This document shows positions 28,891-40,600 of a stretch of DNA of 64,000 nucleotides, piece after piece. Origin of the DNA: Pseudeuparius sepicola. Taxonomy: Eukaryota; Arthropoda; Insecta; Coleoptera; Anthribidae. Location: positions 78,965,899-79,029,898 of the forward strand of contig OY987300.1 of NCBI GenBank assembly GCA_963920635.1, read 5' to 3'. A model generated the notes under the pieces. It was not told where the DNA came from. It did no database searches and was given only the letters and a program-made list of their open reading frames with translations. Position numbers and translations under genes: made by a program. Within the stretch, counting starts at the first letter, position 1, and each line of letters opens with the position of its first letter.

Positions 28891-29160
28891 TACTATCAGT
28901 TGATTAAGAAAATTTCAGACCTCATAAGGCAATCAATATACTTACCTACTTGGATATTTATTAAACAAGTGTGTGTGTAGGTAAAGTAGAACTGTTTAGA
29001 CGAATGTGAAGTTTAGATTGTCACTAATTGAAACAAGTTGTGGGTTAGTAGTTTATCGTGTACGTCACTCCAAAGTGAGCACTGAGTATAGGTGCTTTAT
29101 GTACGGTATTTTAAAAAAATCACTAAACCACACCCCATTTGATTATTTGTATTGTTTATT

Positions 29161-29300
29161 TTTTTAACATAAGCAACATTTCGAAGTTTTCATCGCTGAG
29201 CCTGTTACGCCTTGGCGTTAAAATTTGTCCTCCTGTACCTACTAAAGAGGCGCTCGACTGGCGCAGATGGTGGTAAAACCGTGTTATATTTTTTGCCTCA
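29161..29300 (-). pseudogene. hAT/ZBED-type transposase C-terminal fragment
   Basis: Minus-strand translation gives GGQILTPRRNRLSDENFEML followed by LMLKK, which resembles the end of hAT transposases of the ZBED type (RxRLxxxxxExLLFLK). There is no start or complete frame. Confidence 0.55.
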
Positions 29301-29450
29301 TCGATTGCACAAACCATGTGATCCTATTTGAATTACAATAAACTTAAAATTAATTTTTGCCCATAGGAACGGTTTAAAAATTAAATATAGGCACGTGGCA
29401 CGCCTTGGCATCGTGGCTAAAAAATGTATCTAGTAGTATCTAAGTATCTA

Positions 29451-31401
29451 CAGTGTGACCCATTTGTTTTGGGGTCAGTCTGTAAAAAGTGTATCAATCG
29501 TGCGATTTGGCTGATTTTTTTTTAAATTGTAGAGCTCGATGAACTGCACATTTTGAACAAAAATTGCCTGGTTCGCATAAAATCCAAAGCCTACTATGAC
29601 CGTTTTTATGAGCAAAATTTTAAGAAACCATATTAGCGTTTTTTTTTTGAAAAAATCTGTGTGCGCCAATGGATTGAGCACCCCTCGAAATGGGTATGTA
29701 CAAAATTTCATCAAAATATTTATAAGTAAGTATAAGTAATAACGATTTTGTAGAAAAATTAAAAATGCAGCCAAGGTACGTCTTTATTTTCAAAAATTCA
29801 AAGTTGGCCATGGAAAATAATTGAATTGTTTACTTTTATTAAGTGTCAAACTGTCTAAATTGAGTTCAGAAATTGTTTGTGCTCAATACAATTAATTATC
29901 ATAATTATGGAATATTTAAGCATAAGAGACAAAATAGAAATTGTTCGACTCGTGGGCGACAACGAGCGCTCGGCAGCAGAAGCTGCGGCCGAATTTAACA
30001 ATAGACACCCAGGTAGATCAGTGAGTCGAAGTACTGTACAACGTATAAACAATATTTTTGATGAAACTGGATCGATTTCTAAAAATTTATTAAAAACTAG
30101 GCAAAATGGACGCCGTGGACTTGTTGAAAATAACAATCAAATTCTGCAATACTTTAGTGACAATCCTCGAAATAGTGTTCGAACGGCTAGTTTAGACCTT
30201 CATATACCCAGAGAGAGTATAAGGAGATGTTTGAGACAAAACAAAATAAAACCGTTTAAGCCAAAATTTTTGCACACCCTGGAACCAGGAGATGAGGAGA
30301 GAAGATTAGAATTTTGCTATTGGCTGCAAGGTGAATATCTCCATAATGGCAACTTTTTAAATGAAATTTTATTCACCGACGAAGCCACGTTTACTACAAA
30401 TGGTGTAGTATCAAGTCAAAACTGCCGTCATTGGTCAGCTGAAAATCCAGAGTTTATAATAAATGCAAGGAGACAATATTCACAAAAAATTAACGTTTGG
30501 TGTGGAATACTACGCGACAGAATAATTGGCCCATTTTTCTTTGAAGGGAATTTGAATGCGGCTGGCTTCTTGAATTTTCTAGAAATTGAATTTAGAAATG
30601 CTTTAGATGAGTTACCATTAAGATACCGTTTAAATTTAAAGTTACAGTTAGATGGCAGTCCTATTCATAATGCTCGTTTAATCAGAAACTGGCTATATAA
30701 TAATTTTGAAAACTGTTGGATAGGGCGAAATAGTCCTTTCTGTGAGTGGCCACCGAGATCTCCGGACTTAACTCCTTTAGATTTTTTTCTTTGGGGTACA
30801 CTTAAGCAAAATGTTTATAAGTCAAGACCCCATAATTTACAAGAACTGCAAGCTAGGATAAACCGTAGTTGTGAGGAAATTACTCCACAGCAAATACGAA
30901 ATGTAATTTTGAATGTACGCAAGAGGAACGACAAATGCATTGTAGAAAATGGAGGCTTGGTAGAAGTTACAAAAATTTTATAATTTTAATTGTTTTTATG
31001 TTTTGTGTTTATAAGCATAAGGTTGTATTATTACAATTCAATTATTTTCCATGGCCAACTTTGAATTTTTGAAAATAAAGACGTACCTTGGCTGCATTTT
31101 TAATTTTTCTACAAAATCGTTATTACTTGAAATATTTTGATGAAATTTTGTACATACCCATTTCGAGGGGTGCTCAATCCATTGGCGCACACAGATTTTT
31201 TCAAAAAAAAAACGCTAATATGGTTTCTTAAAATTTTGCTCATAAAAACGGTCATAGTAGGCTTTGGATTTTATGCGAACCAGGCAATTTTTGTTCAAAA
31301 TGTGCAGTTCATCGAGCTCTACAATTAAAAAAAAAAATCAGCCAAATCGCACGATTGATACACTTTTTACAGACTGACCCCAAAACAAATGGGTCACACT
31401 G
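29451..31401 (+). mobile_element. Tc1/mariner element (rosa-like) with long inverted repeats
   Basis: The ends read CAGTGTGACCCATTTG and its complement. TA flanks both sides (29449-29450 and 31402-31403). The inverted repeats are long, about 29451-29830 and 31033-31401, and nearly identical. They enclose one intact transposase frame. It is inserted inside the hAT-like element's GTATCTAGATAC repeat. Confidence 0.93.
29907..30983 (+). CDS. Mariner-superfamily transposase, apparently intact
   Basis: A frame of 358 residues from the ATG at 29907 to a TAA; an upstream in-frame Met at 29877 would add ten residues. The N-terminal paired-like helix-turn-helix region includes IVRLVGDNERSAAEAAAEFN and SRSTVQRI. 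The catalytic domain shows FTDEATF (first Asp), LQLDGSPIHNARL (second Asp) and SPDLTPLDFFLWG (third Asp). I count 42 residues between the second and third Asp, close to the DD41D spacing of rosa-type elements. The protein would cut and paste the element at TA sites. No stops or frameshifts are seen, so activity is possible. Confidence 0.92.
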   Translation: MEYLSIRDKIEIVRLVGDNERSAAEAAAEFNNRHPGRSVSRSTVQRINNIFDETGSISKNLLKTRQNGRRGLVENNNQILQYFSDNPRNSVRTASLDLHIPRESIRRCLRQNKIKPFKPKFLHTLEPGDEERRLEFCYWLQGEYLHNGNFLNEILFTDEATFTTNGVVSSQNCRHWSAENPEFIINARRQYSQKINVWCGILRDRIIGPFFFEGNLNAAGFLNFLEIEFRNALDELPLRYRLNLKLQLDGSPIHNARLIRNWLYNNFENCWIGRNSPFCEWPPRSPDLTPLDFFLWGTLKQNVYKSRPHNLQELQARINRSCEEITPQQIRNVILNVRKRNDKCIVENGGLVEVTKIL

Positions 31402-31612
31402 TAGATACTTTCAAAAGGATCTAGATACTAAAGCAGATCCTAATTTTTGTAAGTATCTAGATATGTATCTAGGTACATAAAAAGTATCTAGAAACAGTAT
31501 CTAGATCTACATTACTACCTAGTACCAAATAAATGAGGTCGTATCTTTCTCTCGCCGTCTCTCAAGTCCGGTGATGAGTGACTGAGTGACAAAGTGGCGT
31601 GTTGTTCCGCAG

Positions 31613-34600
31613 GTTGGGGCCAGTGGAGCGGAGTAGTGGCCCGCTTCGTGCCCGTCGGCATCTGCCTCATAGCGGTGATGCAATGGAGGGTGTACAGGAG
31701 GGGCAGGACGGAGAGGGTGGCCAGGAAGTGGGAGATCGACTGCTACTGCCTGCTGCCGCTGAGGACGGTCAGCAGGTGGTGGGGATGGTTGGCAGGTGAG
31801 AGACGCTTCGGGGGACTGCCCCGCGCTCGAGGCTCGAGGTAATTCCTCGATATCACGGGCGTAGCCAGGATTTAGTTTTGGGGGGGGGGTTAGTTTGAGA
31901 AGTAAATAAAACAACAAACATATACCTACTTACATGAAATTTAATATCTATATATCCATCCGAAAAACTACGACATATTTATAAAGTTGTTAACTTTAAA
32001 TGAAATGGATAAATTAATTTCGTTCCTCTGCGCTAAATCTAAAACCATTAAAGAAGAAATCTTCGGCTTTTTCTTTTAAATATATCCACTACTTCATCTG
32101 CATGAATTTCTGTTCCATAGTGAATGTTCATTAGAGCCAAACCATTAAGTCTGTTTTCACTTGTAGTGTTTCGTAAATAGTTTTTCAGTCTCCTTAGGCT
32201 CGAGAAAGACCTTTCTGGGGTAGCAGTGGATACAGGAATGGTAGCCAAGATTTGTAGTAATGTGTAAATATTAGGATAAAAGTTTTTATCGCACATATCT
32301 AGGCATTCCAAACTAGATTTCGGGGTAGGCAGTCTTCTTATCAGCATGCAAGGTAGCTGAAGCTTTGATAGCTAAATCCAAATTTGTTTCTTTATTAGAA
32401 ACCCCTTGACCTTGACTACACCACTTTTTCCAGTAGTCCATACCTTTAGGTTTATCACCCTTCCTTTTTTTCTCCTCCATTTTTCGACAGTAATAATGAT
32501 TCACGTATCTATCCTTAACAAGGTCATCGAATAACAGCGCACTAAAATTACTCACTTACACGGTACACTTAATTCTCTTCACTATTCGTTCACCACTTTT
32601 CACTTTTATTCGTTTCGAGTTCGCATGGAACAATACTACCGTAAGCGCGGTCACGCGCCGCGGCGCCGCTTATATAGCAGCCCAGTAGCCGTCCAGAAAT
32701 TTCCACGAACTTCCACAAAGTTCCGCTCATTTCGACCGAGGGGCGTGGCGAATAATCGAGAAACAACGCAAAGTGTCCCTACAATATAAAATAGTTCGGC
32801 TGCAACTGCGTCTGCCTCTCGTCAAAAGATGGCGCTAAGCGCTACTATTACTACATATATTCAAACGTAATAATAATTTAACTCTTCACTCCTCGTATTT
32901 TTTCGGTATAATATTAGGTAATATTTTGCTTATTTCGGGGGGGAGTTTGAACCCCCGAAACCCCCCCCCCCTTGGCTACGCCCGTGCTCCATATAACCAG
33001 AGAACAAGGAAGGGGAGAATCTCAGAGAAATAACCAAGGATAGAGGGAGCAACAGCCTCAAAATACATACATTTGTAGTCAACCAACATCTTATACAATT
33101 TACCGAAGTAAACATTAGGCTCGTGTGTACAACGTTTACCTGAGATAGGTTATGTCCTGTTAGCCACATACCACACACTTTCTGCGTCCCATTGTATACA
33201 AAATCAGTCACTATATCCTAAATACTAATAAATAGCCTTTAAATTAACAGAAAAACAATTAAAAACGGGAAAAATCCATACGTAAACAATCGGAAAACTT
33301 GACATGCTGGGCATACACAAAACAAATATCGCTGAGTTAACGGACCCGGCGCCCGCGGCAGCAAAAGCAGCGTTGCCATGTCGGGCGGTTTGAGGTATCT
33401 GTGACGATTTTATTAAAGTGATAATTAGATACTATAATTACACTGCAATTTAGTTTTAGTTTAAAATTGTTACAAACAAGAAATTAATAACTACATTTGT
33501 TAATTTAGCGTTATGGGAGGTCTGCCTTCATTTAAACTCATTATTAAACCCTTCTATTTTGAAATGAAATGCTGTAAACAATGGAGTAAGCGGCATCACT
33601 CAAAAAGATGTTGGCTTTGTTTACTTTTTGTTCTTACTCCCTCTATCCTTGGTTATTTCTCTGAGGGGAGAATATAAACTGGACGGCGGCGCCTTTAATC
33701 TTTGGCAGCCGGTGGTCGCCATGTTCTCTGTTTAGAAGTCAGTGCCGTATTTAGAATTTAGTGAAGGGATAGTGTAGGTCTGTACTCACATATTTTAAAT
33801 CCTTCATTTATAAACACAAAACAAATCATACAAACTGAAATGATGATTCTAACAGGCAAAAATGTTAATTGGATCTTGAAGGAATATTTTTAATTTAAGG
33901 TAGTTAGATAACTGAAATATTTATAAGTAGTAGGCGATTTTTCTTATCTTATTCCAAAAATTTAATATTTTATTGATCTTAAAATTTGATGACTGCCCGA
34001 GCAATATTTTTTAAGCAATCATTTTGTAGAATACAAATGAAAAACAAAACATAGGTATATGTATTAAAATATTGTCTTCACCGGATTAATTAAATATATA
34101 CCTACCCAGTTCTAAAACAGTTTCGTTTTTGTCTCCTTCATTAAAATCGTAGGTATGTACCTACGAATATGGGAAAAAACTTCGACATTTGTATGGGAAT
34201 AGATATACTTAGTAAAAAATCTATTTTTCCATAAAATAAACTTTATTGATGTTTCCATATAATAAGTTTATTTTTGTTTGTACATTTTCAATTTCTGTTT
34301 ATAATTTTTAATGCTATTACGCACTACGTACTATATTACGTGTGTTTGTCGCTATTATGCACTTTAGAAGGGTGCCTAACTTCTTGATAAAAAAAAAGCA
34401 ATCAGGTATGAACACAGGTAAACGGAGTAAACCCACACAGGTAACAATAACGTATGGCCTGTTTATGCAGACTTATTTAAAGACAAGATTTATGATTTAA
34501 TTTAACCCTTTAAATAAAATTATTATGTATTCTATTTATCCACATTTGCTTCATGTAAAATTTAGCCCAAAAAACATATTTTTGATTTGAAAGGTTTTTG

Positions 34601-37600
34601 TTGTTTTTGTGCCTTTTTGTCTTAAATTACATATAAGTTCGATAATTTTATTTACGAATGACTTAAGATATTAACTTATTCTTAAGTGAAATCGCGTGAA
34701 CTCCAACATGCATTTTTAGTGTTTTAACTTACGATTTTTAAATTAAATTCTTAAATTAAGTCTGCCTTTAGATACGTAGGTGGAAGGTTATGATAATACA
34801 GTAAATTGCACCTGAACAGCAACTAATTTCCAGAGATTTCACAATTAATTATCTACCAATGCTCTTTTGAAAAGGAGAAGAACGATAACCTGCAGTTGTG
34901 ACTTTTGTTCACGCACGCAGCCTTTCGCTGCGCACACAACGCCCTTGCTTTTGTCTTACTCATGATCCTAAGACAAAACACTGAACAAAACAACACACTC
35001 GCAATAAAGAAAACTTCAAATTAACGCCGCCACTGGAGATTTGTTCGCTCGAAACGCTAAACTGAAAGTGACGCCTCTGTCTAAATTTAAAACATGGCTG
35101 ATCTAGGCTGCGCCGCCCAGATGCGCAGGCTAGCTCCGCCCCCTTGACTTTAAATTCTCCCCTTCCTTGTTCTCTGATATAACAACCCTAATTATTTTGG
35201 GCTATTTTGCTCCTAAGTTCTGTGAAAAAAAAAAACATGCAGTCACTTTGTTTTTACTACAATATCTATCTTCTCTGTCTCCTTCATATCTTTTTACTAC
35301 TAATACCAGGTTGGGTTTAATATGGTTAAAAAGGTGTTTTGTCTCGTATTTTATTGCCGAGGCGCCTGTTCACGAGCTACCTTGGTAAAAGTATAAATGA
35401 ACTCACTTGGAACACAGTGGGCGCGATCTATTTCATAGCATTTACCACGCTCTGCTACTGGTAAAAATACCAGACTTATCAGCAGAAATCACCCGTATAA
35501 AATTCAAAGGTTTTTATGCGGTCGACGTCGACCTAGTCAAGGAGGCAGCCAATAAGAAAGCGAGCGTAGCGATTTGATTGGTCGGCGTTTCGGAGATCCA
35601 TCGAGCAGGTGTGGACGTGGGCCAGTTAGGCCAGTATAACCAGTGCCGTGCACATAAATAAGGATTGCGCTTTATTTTACGGATTTTGGTTTTGTGTATT
35701 GATTTTTGTGTGGTGTTGTTTTGTGTGTAACAAAATTATTGGTCTGCTTTGGTTTGAATTATTTCAAATTTTATTTTATTATTTTTTTAATGCAATTAAA
35801 TAAAATTTGTATAATATTATTAAGGGCCGCGTGCCGCCTATGAGTAGGTTTTTATGCTGTTCCAAATGAGTTCATTTATACCATACCTACCTTAAAATTT
35901 TTGGTTCTATTTTATTTGACAACTGGGATGAAAATATACACAAACAACAAACAAGCAATATATGAAATTACGGCATTTTTTTTAATAAACAAGTCGTTAT
36001 TTCTGGGTTATCTGCTTTTTTATTTATTATAAGCCCCCGTGGCATATTTTTACATGGTAATATCATAGTCAGTGATTAGTGATCACGTTTTGTACAAATG
36101 GTAACCCAAAATTGGCAACTGGCGCCAATTTTCCAGATTCTTTCAGTTTTTATTAGATTATTTTTGATTATACCCAATTTCAGCTGAGCAAGTTGTTATT
36201 TGTTTACGAAATTAATTTTTGGGAACACGTACAGTTTTGTAAATTATTTCTAAAATACAGGGAATTTAAGCCTGGTTCATGCAACTTCTTTATATTTTAA
36301 TTTGAACTGACCAATGACATTTAGTATTTCTCTAAAGATAAAGACATGTCAATGTCGAATATTCAATTTAATTGCAATAAAAAGGCGCCTCACATCCAGA
36401 ATGGCTTTTATCATTCATTGGCCCTATCAAGACTGGCAGAAAATGTTATCAGTTGTTATACAAAGTAATAAAATCTCTATTGAAATTACCCTATTTGTTA
36501 TCATTGCTATAATGTTTGTTATACCTAATAATTTTAATGTCATAAAATAATCTAAAACTTTGTTTCATATTCTAAAGTATTGCTCTCGATTTGATATTTT
36601 CAATTTTAAAATATTATAATATTATTCTAGGGAATCTAGTTATTTTTGGGCTGTCGTATAAAAAATAAGGATCGGCTTTCTTTCATTTTTTTTTTCCAAA
36701 AAATGCACAATTTGTCTACAAATTGAAAAAAGCATACAATTGATTTTAAGTATACATAGGTATACAAATTCATGGCCTTCTTTTTTTTTATTTTTTCTAT
36801 TATTAGTTGTAGTTAAAAACTAAAAAAAATGGGCCTAAGTGATATTGATTTAGTTTAAAATACCGTACCAAACACATTCTGGAGATTTTATGTGTTAAAA
36901 GGATAGGTATTCATAAAATCTGTTGTAAAACTTGGGCACTAATTTGCGTAGTGCAACAAAAAATTGCATGTTCCACATGTTATTTGTGTATTTTTATTTC
37001 TTTCACGGGTAAATGAGAAAACTGCAACTATTGATAAAATAATAGTTATTTATGTACCAAGACACTGAATACTGAAGTTCAACTTTTTATGACTCATGTG
37101 GAATTTAGTTGCCGAGGCCTCTGGCAGAGGCAAGTAAACCTCCATGAAAAATATATTGATATTCAAACCTACTAAAATAAACTCCTGGACCAAATAACGC
37201 ACCAACATAATAAATTCCTACAAAAATTGCATTTCTGAAAATAAATAAATGGAAACTTAATGAAAAGCAACAAATTGCTTTATTTAATTAGTTTAACAGT
37301 AGTAGTAAATGCCCAAAGCCTACTATTTATACTCTTGGTAGGCACGCAAAATAATTTGAAATTTTCTATGTTGGTGCGTTAATTTTGTCCAGGAGTATAT
37401 TTTTATACTGAAAGATTGCACTGCTATAGGTAACAATTTCGCAATATGTACAAAAAGTAGAATGGGCCTTTATTGGCCAGGTTTTGAATATTTGGTCACT
37501 TTTGACGGGCGATGGCTCCGCGTCTGACATTTGATGTTTACATCTCGCCAAGGCCTACTCATTGAAAAAATCGTACAATAATGGGCTACTTCAGTGCCGA

Positions 37601-40600
37601 TTTCTGAGCTTTTAATGACGATTTTGAGACACTTCTGCCGATTTGAAAAAAACAATTTTTTTACATAAGGCTACGTTTTTTTATTTATTTATGTATATCT
37701 ACTTATGTATAAGGGTAATTTACTGCTGTGTCGCGTTTAAGTTTTTGACCTCCCCTCGTACACCGCGATATCGATATGAAGTTTTCCGGGCCCTATTTTG
37801 GTTTCAGGACATACCTAGCCAATGTAGGCCCCATAGTCAGTTTTTTATTTCTGTACTAAATAAAAAAAACATTTGTTGACTACATTCTGCCGGTCACTGT
37901 ATAATCTTTATAAAATACTTTCGTTATTAATGTCTGCACTTTTAAATCCTTGATTTCCAATATATCGATATAATTTTCCATCCAAAACAAACGCAAAGTT
38001 CAAGATTGCGACCACCTTTTGTTTACCTAACAATCTACCAAAATTTCCTATGCAGGCTGAATGATTTGTTATTTGTTGTTATTTTGTAGTCCCACCCACT
38101 TTATGACAAGAACATACCAATAACGCAAATAATAATTTATTGCTTGTTTATTTCGTTTCCTATGTTTTCAAAACGGTTTCATAAACGGTGAGACAGATCA
38201 TACCTTTGAATTTTGAATCAAGAACCTCAGGAAGGAGCAAATTTGGGCACAGTCTCTGATATGGCGGTATGCCGTTTCCGTTTCCGTGTCGCGTACCTTT
38301 GAGTTGTTTCGACAAACTAATTGAGACAGAAGTCCTCATTTTTCATGAAATCAGTACCCCAATACTGTTTGATAAAATGAGATATGCCAGTGTTGGAGTC
38401 GAAGTTAGAAAGCATTTATTCTTTCACAGAGTAACAGTATAATTGGTAGTGATTAACAAACGTAAATTAGTCTACTTCAAAAAGTATGACATACACATGT
38501 CTATATATCAACAAAGACTGACTTAATATCATTGCTGTCATTGTCAAATGTCAGATTACAAAAGTCACACAAACCTAACTTCATACTTAGCAACACGTTA
38601 ACAACCAAAGTCGACAGTGTTGCCAGTTCACATGTTGTGAGACAAAACCTTTTCATAACAAATACAATATTATAAGGCACGTATTTATGTCTTTAAGTTT
38701 AGGGATCGTTGATAATACAACAATTCTAATTTTAAATTTCCAATTATGAAGAAGTAGGTACCTACACAAACGCCTATGCCACTTTGGTACATGGCCTCAA
38801 AAGTTAATTTAAATTACAAAATTACTTACTGATGGATTATTATCCTCAAACACCGTAATTTCGGCGGTCAGGGAAGTGCCGCAAGCCGCGCAGTTAAACA
38901 TAATAACTCGAAAAAGTATCTAAATACCCATTTACCTATCACCGGATCAGATATCAAAATATTGTGTCAAAACTTGGTTACTACTCGATTAGGGCGATTT
39001 CCATCTCACATATTTTATAATACATAAAGAGCTTTGACTGCTTCCTGGGATTCTTCATTGAAAGGAAAATACATGTGGAAGTAGAGAATATGTTTTCTTT
39101 CCAGATAAACATTTGCCAGAATTCGCCAGATCGCCCGTCTATAAATTGTACTCGAACACGTTCGGAGTGAACATTGAAGAAGCTCTCAATCAAGATCTCA
39201 AATCATATCCTAGTTTAGCCGATTTTTTTGCTCGACCCCTCAAAAGTGGGATCAGGGAAATAGACAAGGGGTGTTGTTTGGTATCACCTTGTGATGGCAC
39301 TGTGTTACATTATGGGACTGTGAATACGGAACAAGTAGAACAGGTAGGTAACCTGTTTCCTCTTTTAATTGGGTTTTCTTCCACATGAACCTGAAACAAA
39401 CTGATTAAAAGACAACTTTTTCAAGTTTGAACGTTACTCTGCATAACGGGCTTATCCGGACATTTCCTAACTGGTTAGATAAATAGCTAGTTTGTCTTTA
39501 AGTACCTTTTTTTAGGTGAAAGGCGTAACATATTCCTTAAAAGGCTTTCTTGGAGAACACACTAGAAATTCTAACAACAATAATTCTGTCAAAGGCTACA
39601 GGCATTCTTTGCTTCATAAACCGCACATCGGCAACACCTTATATCAGTGTGTCATCTACTTAGCACCCGGCGATTACCACAGGTAAATAAGAAACACCGA
39701 AAGTCGACTATTATCATGGCAAACGTTTTTGACGGTTGTATTTCTTCAAGGTTCCATTCCCCGGCGGACTGGCAACCTACCCACAGACGACATTTTTCTG
39801 GCGAACTTCTCTCTGTAAACCCGAACATAGCGAAATGGCTGCCGGGCCTCTTTTGTTTGAACGAAAGGGCTGTGTACTTGGGCCAGTGGGAGCACGGGTT
39901 CTTCTCGTATACTGCTGTTGGTGAGTAACTTCAATTTGCACTGGTAAATCCGACAGAAAGCAAAAGTGACATGGGCCTTTACCATTAAAATTTTTCTTTT
40001 ACTTGTTTGTGTGCATAAATTTTAAACGAATTAACTGATGGAATTTTTCTTTGGATAGCCATGATTTGTCATTTTTGGGATTAAATTAATCAGGGACTCT
40101 TTAAAGTAAGGGGACCCAGCATTATACTTTCCAAAGTGAGGCCTATTCTTTCCTCATTCTAATGGTATCAGTGATGCCAAGTATGCCATTTTATTGGAGA
40201 ATCTATGAATATAACAGGTACCTACAATACTTTGATTGTTAGTAAAAATTAATAATGATTTCCACGATTTCTAAAAATTAGATTTGACAATGTTGTGTCT
40301 ACAAGTGCAGAGTATGGTAACTGTCAAATGAAACAAATTTATTTTATAGTTAAAATTGATATCCAGCAATTATTTCCATGAATTTAAGTAATAAGTATGG
40401 TAAGTCAGTAGTGCCGATGTTGCTCATTTAAAAATTTGTCGCTATTGTACCTTGTTACCAGGTTCCTCAATCCATTTGTAATATGTAGACTTCAACTTTC
40501 TTCCCTTGTTGAATGTATGTAGAACTTTCACAGATTTCGGGATGGACTAATAAGATTAGGTCTAGTAGTTCTAATGATGTAGTTTTTCTCGGTGTTCATT

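Larger units (their letters stand above)
28692..31516 (-). mobile_element. hAT-like element with GTATCTAGATAC arrays, split by a mariner
   Basis: The left end CAGTGATGTAACAGATAC and right end GTATCTAGATCTACATTACT are flanked by the direct repeat ACCTAGTA at 28684-28691 and 31517-31524. Both ends carry arrays of TATCTAGATACAGATAC. A decayed hAT transposase tail lies at 29161-29300 on the minus strand. Removing the mariner at 29451-31401 leaves about 0.87 kb. Confidence 0.7.
31854..32986 (-). mobile_element. Internally deleted hAT transposon
   Basis: The termini CACGGGCGTAGCCAGGA and CTTGGCTACGCCCGTG are inverted repeats with G/C runs just inside. Flanks CTCGATAT (31846-31853) and CTCCATAT (32987-32994) form an 8-bp duplication with one mismatch. 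Minus-strand transposase fragments lie within. It sits 58 bp after the donor of the first identified PISD exon. Confidence 0.9.

Noticed and set aside
28538..28903. Frames on both strands rich in repeated Arg-Tyr-Ser-Val
   Set aside because: They come from the GTATCTAGATAC array and are open on both strands for that reason.
29475..29774. 99-codon minus-strand frame, mirrored by one at 31137-31328
   Set aside because: Both lie in the mariner's inverted repeats; the mirror copy shows they are repeat sequence, not genes.
31519..31917. 132-codon minus-strand frame
   Set aside because: It is the reverse complement of the PISD exon 31613-31795, which has clear homology on the plus strand.
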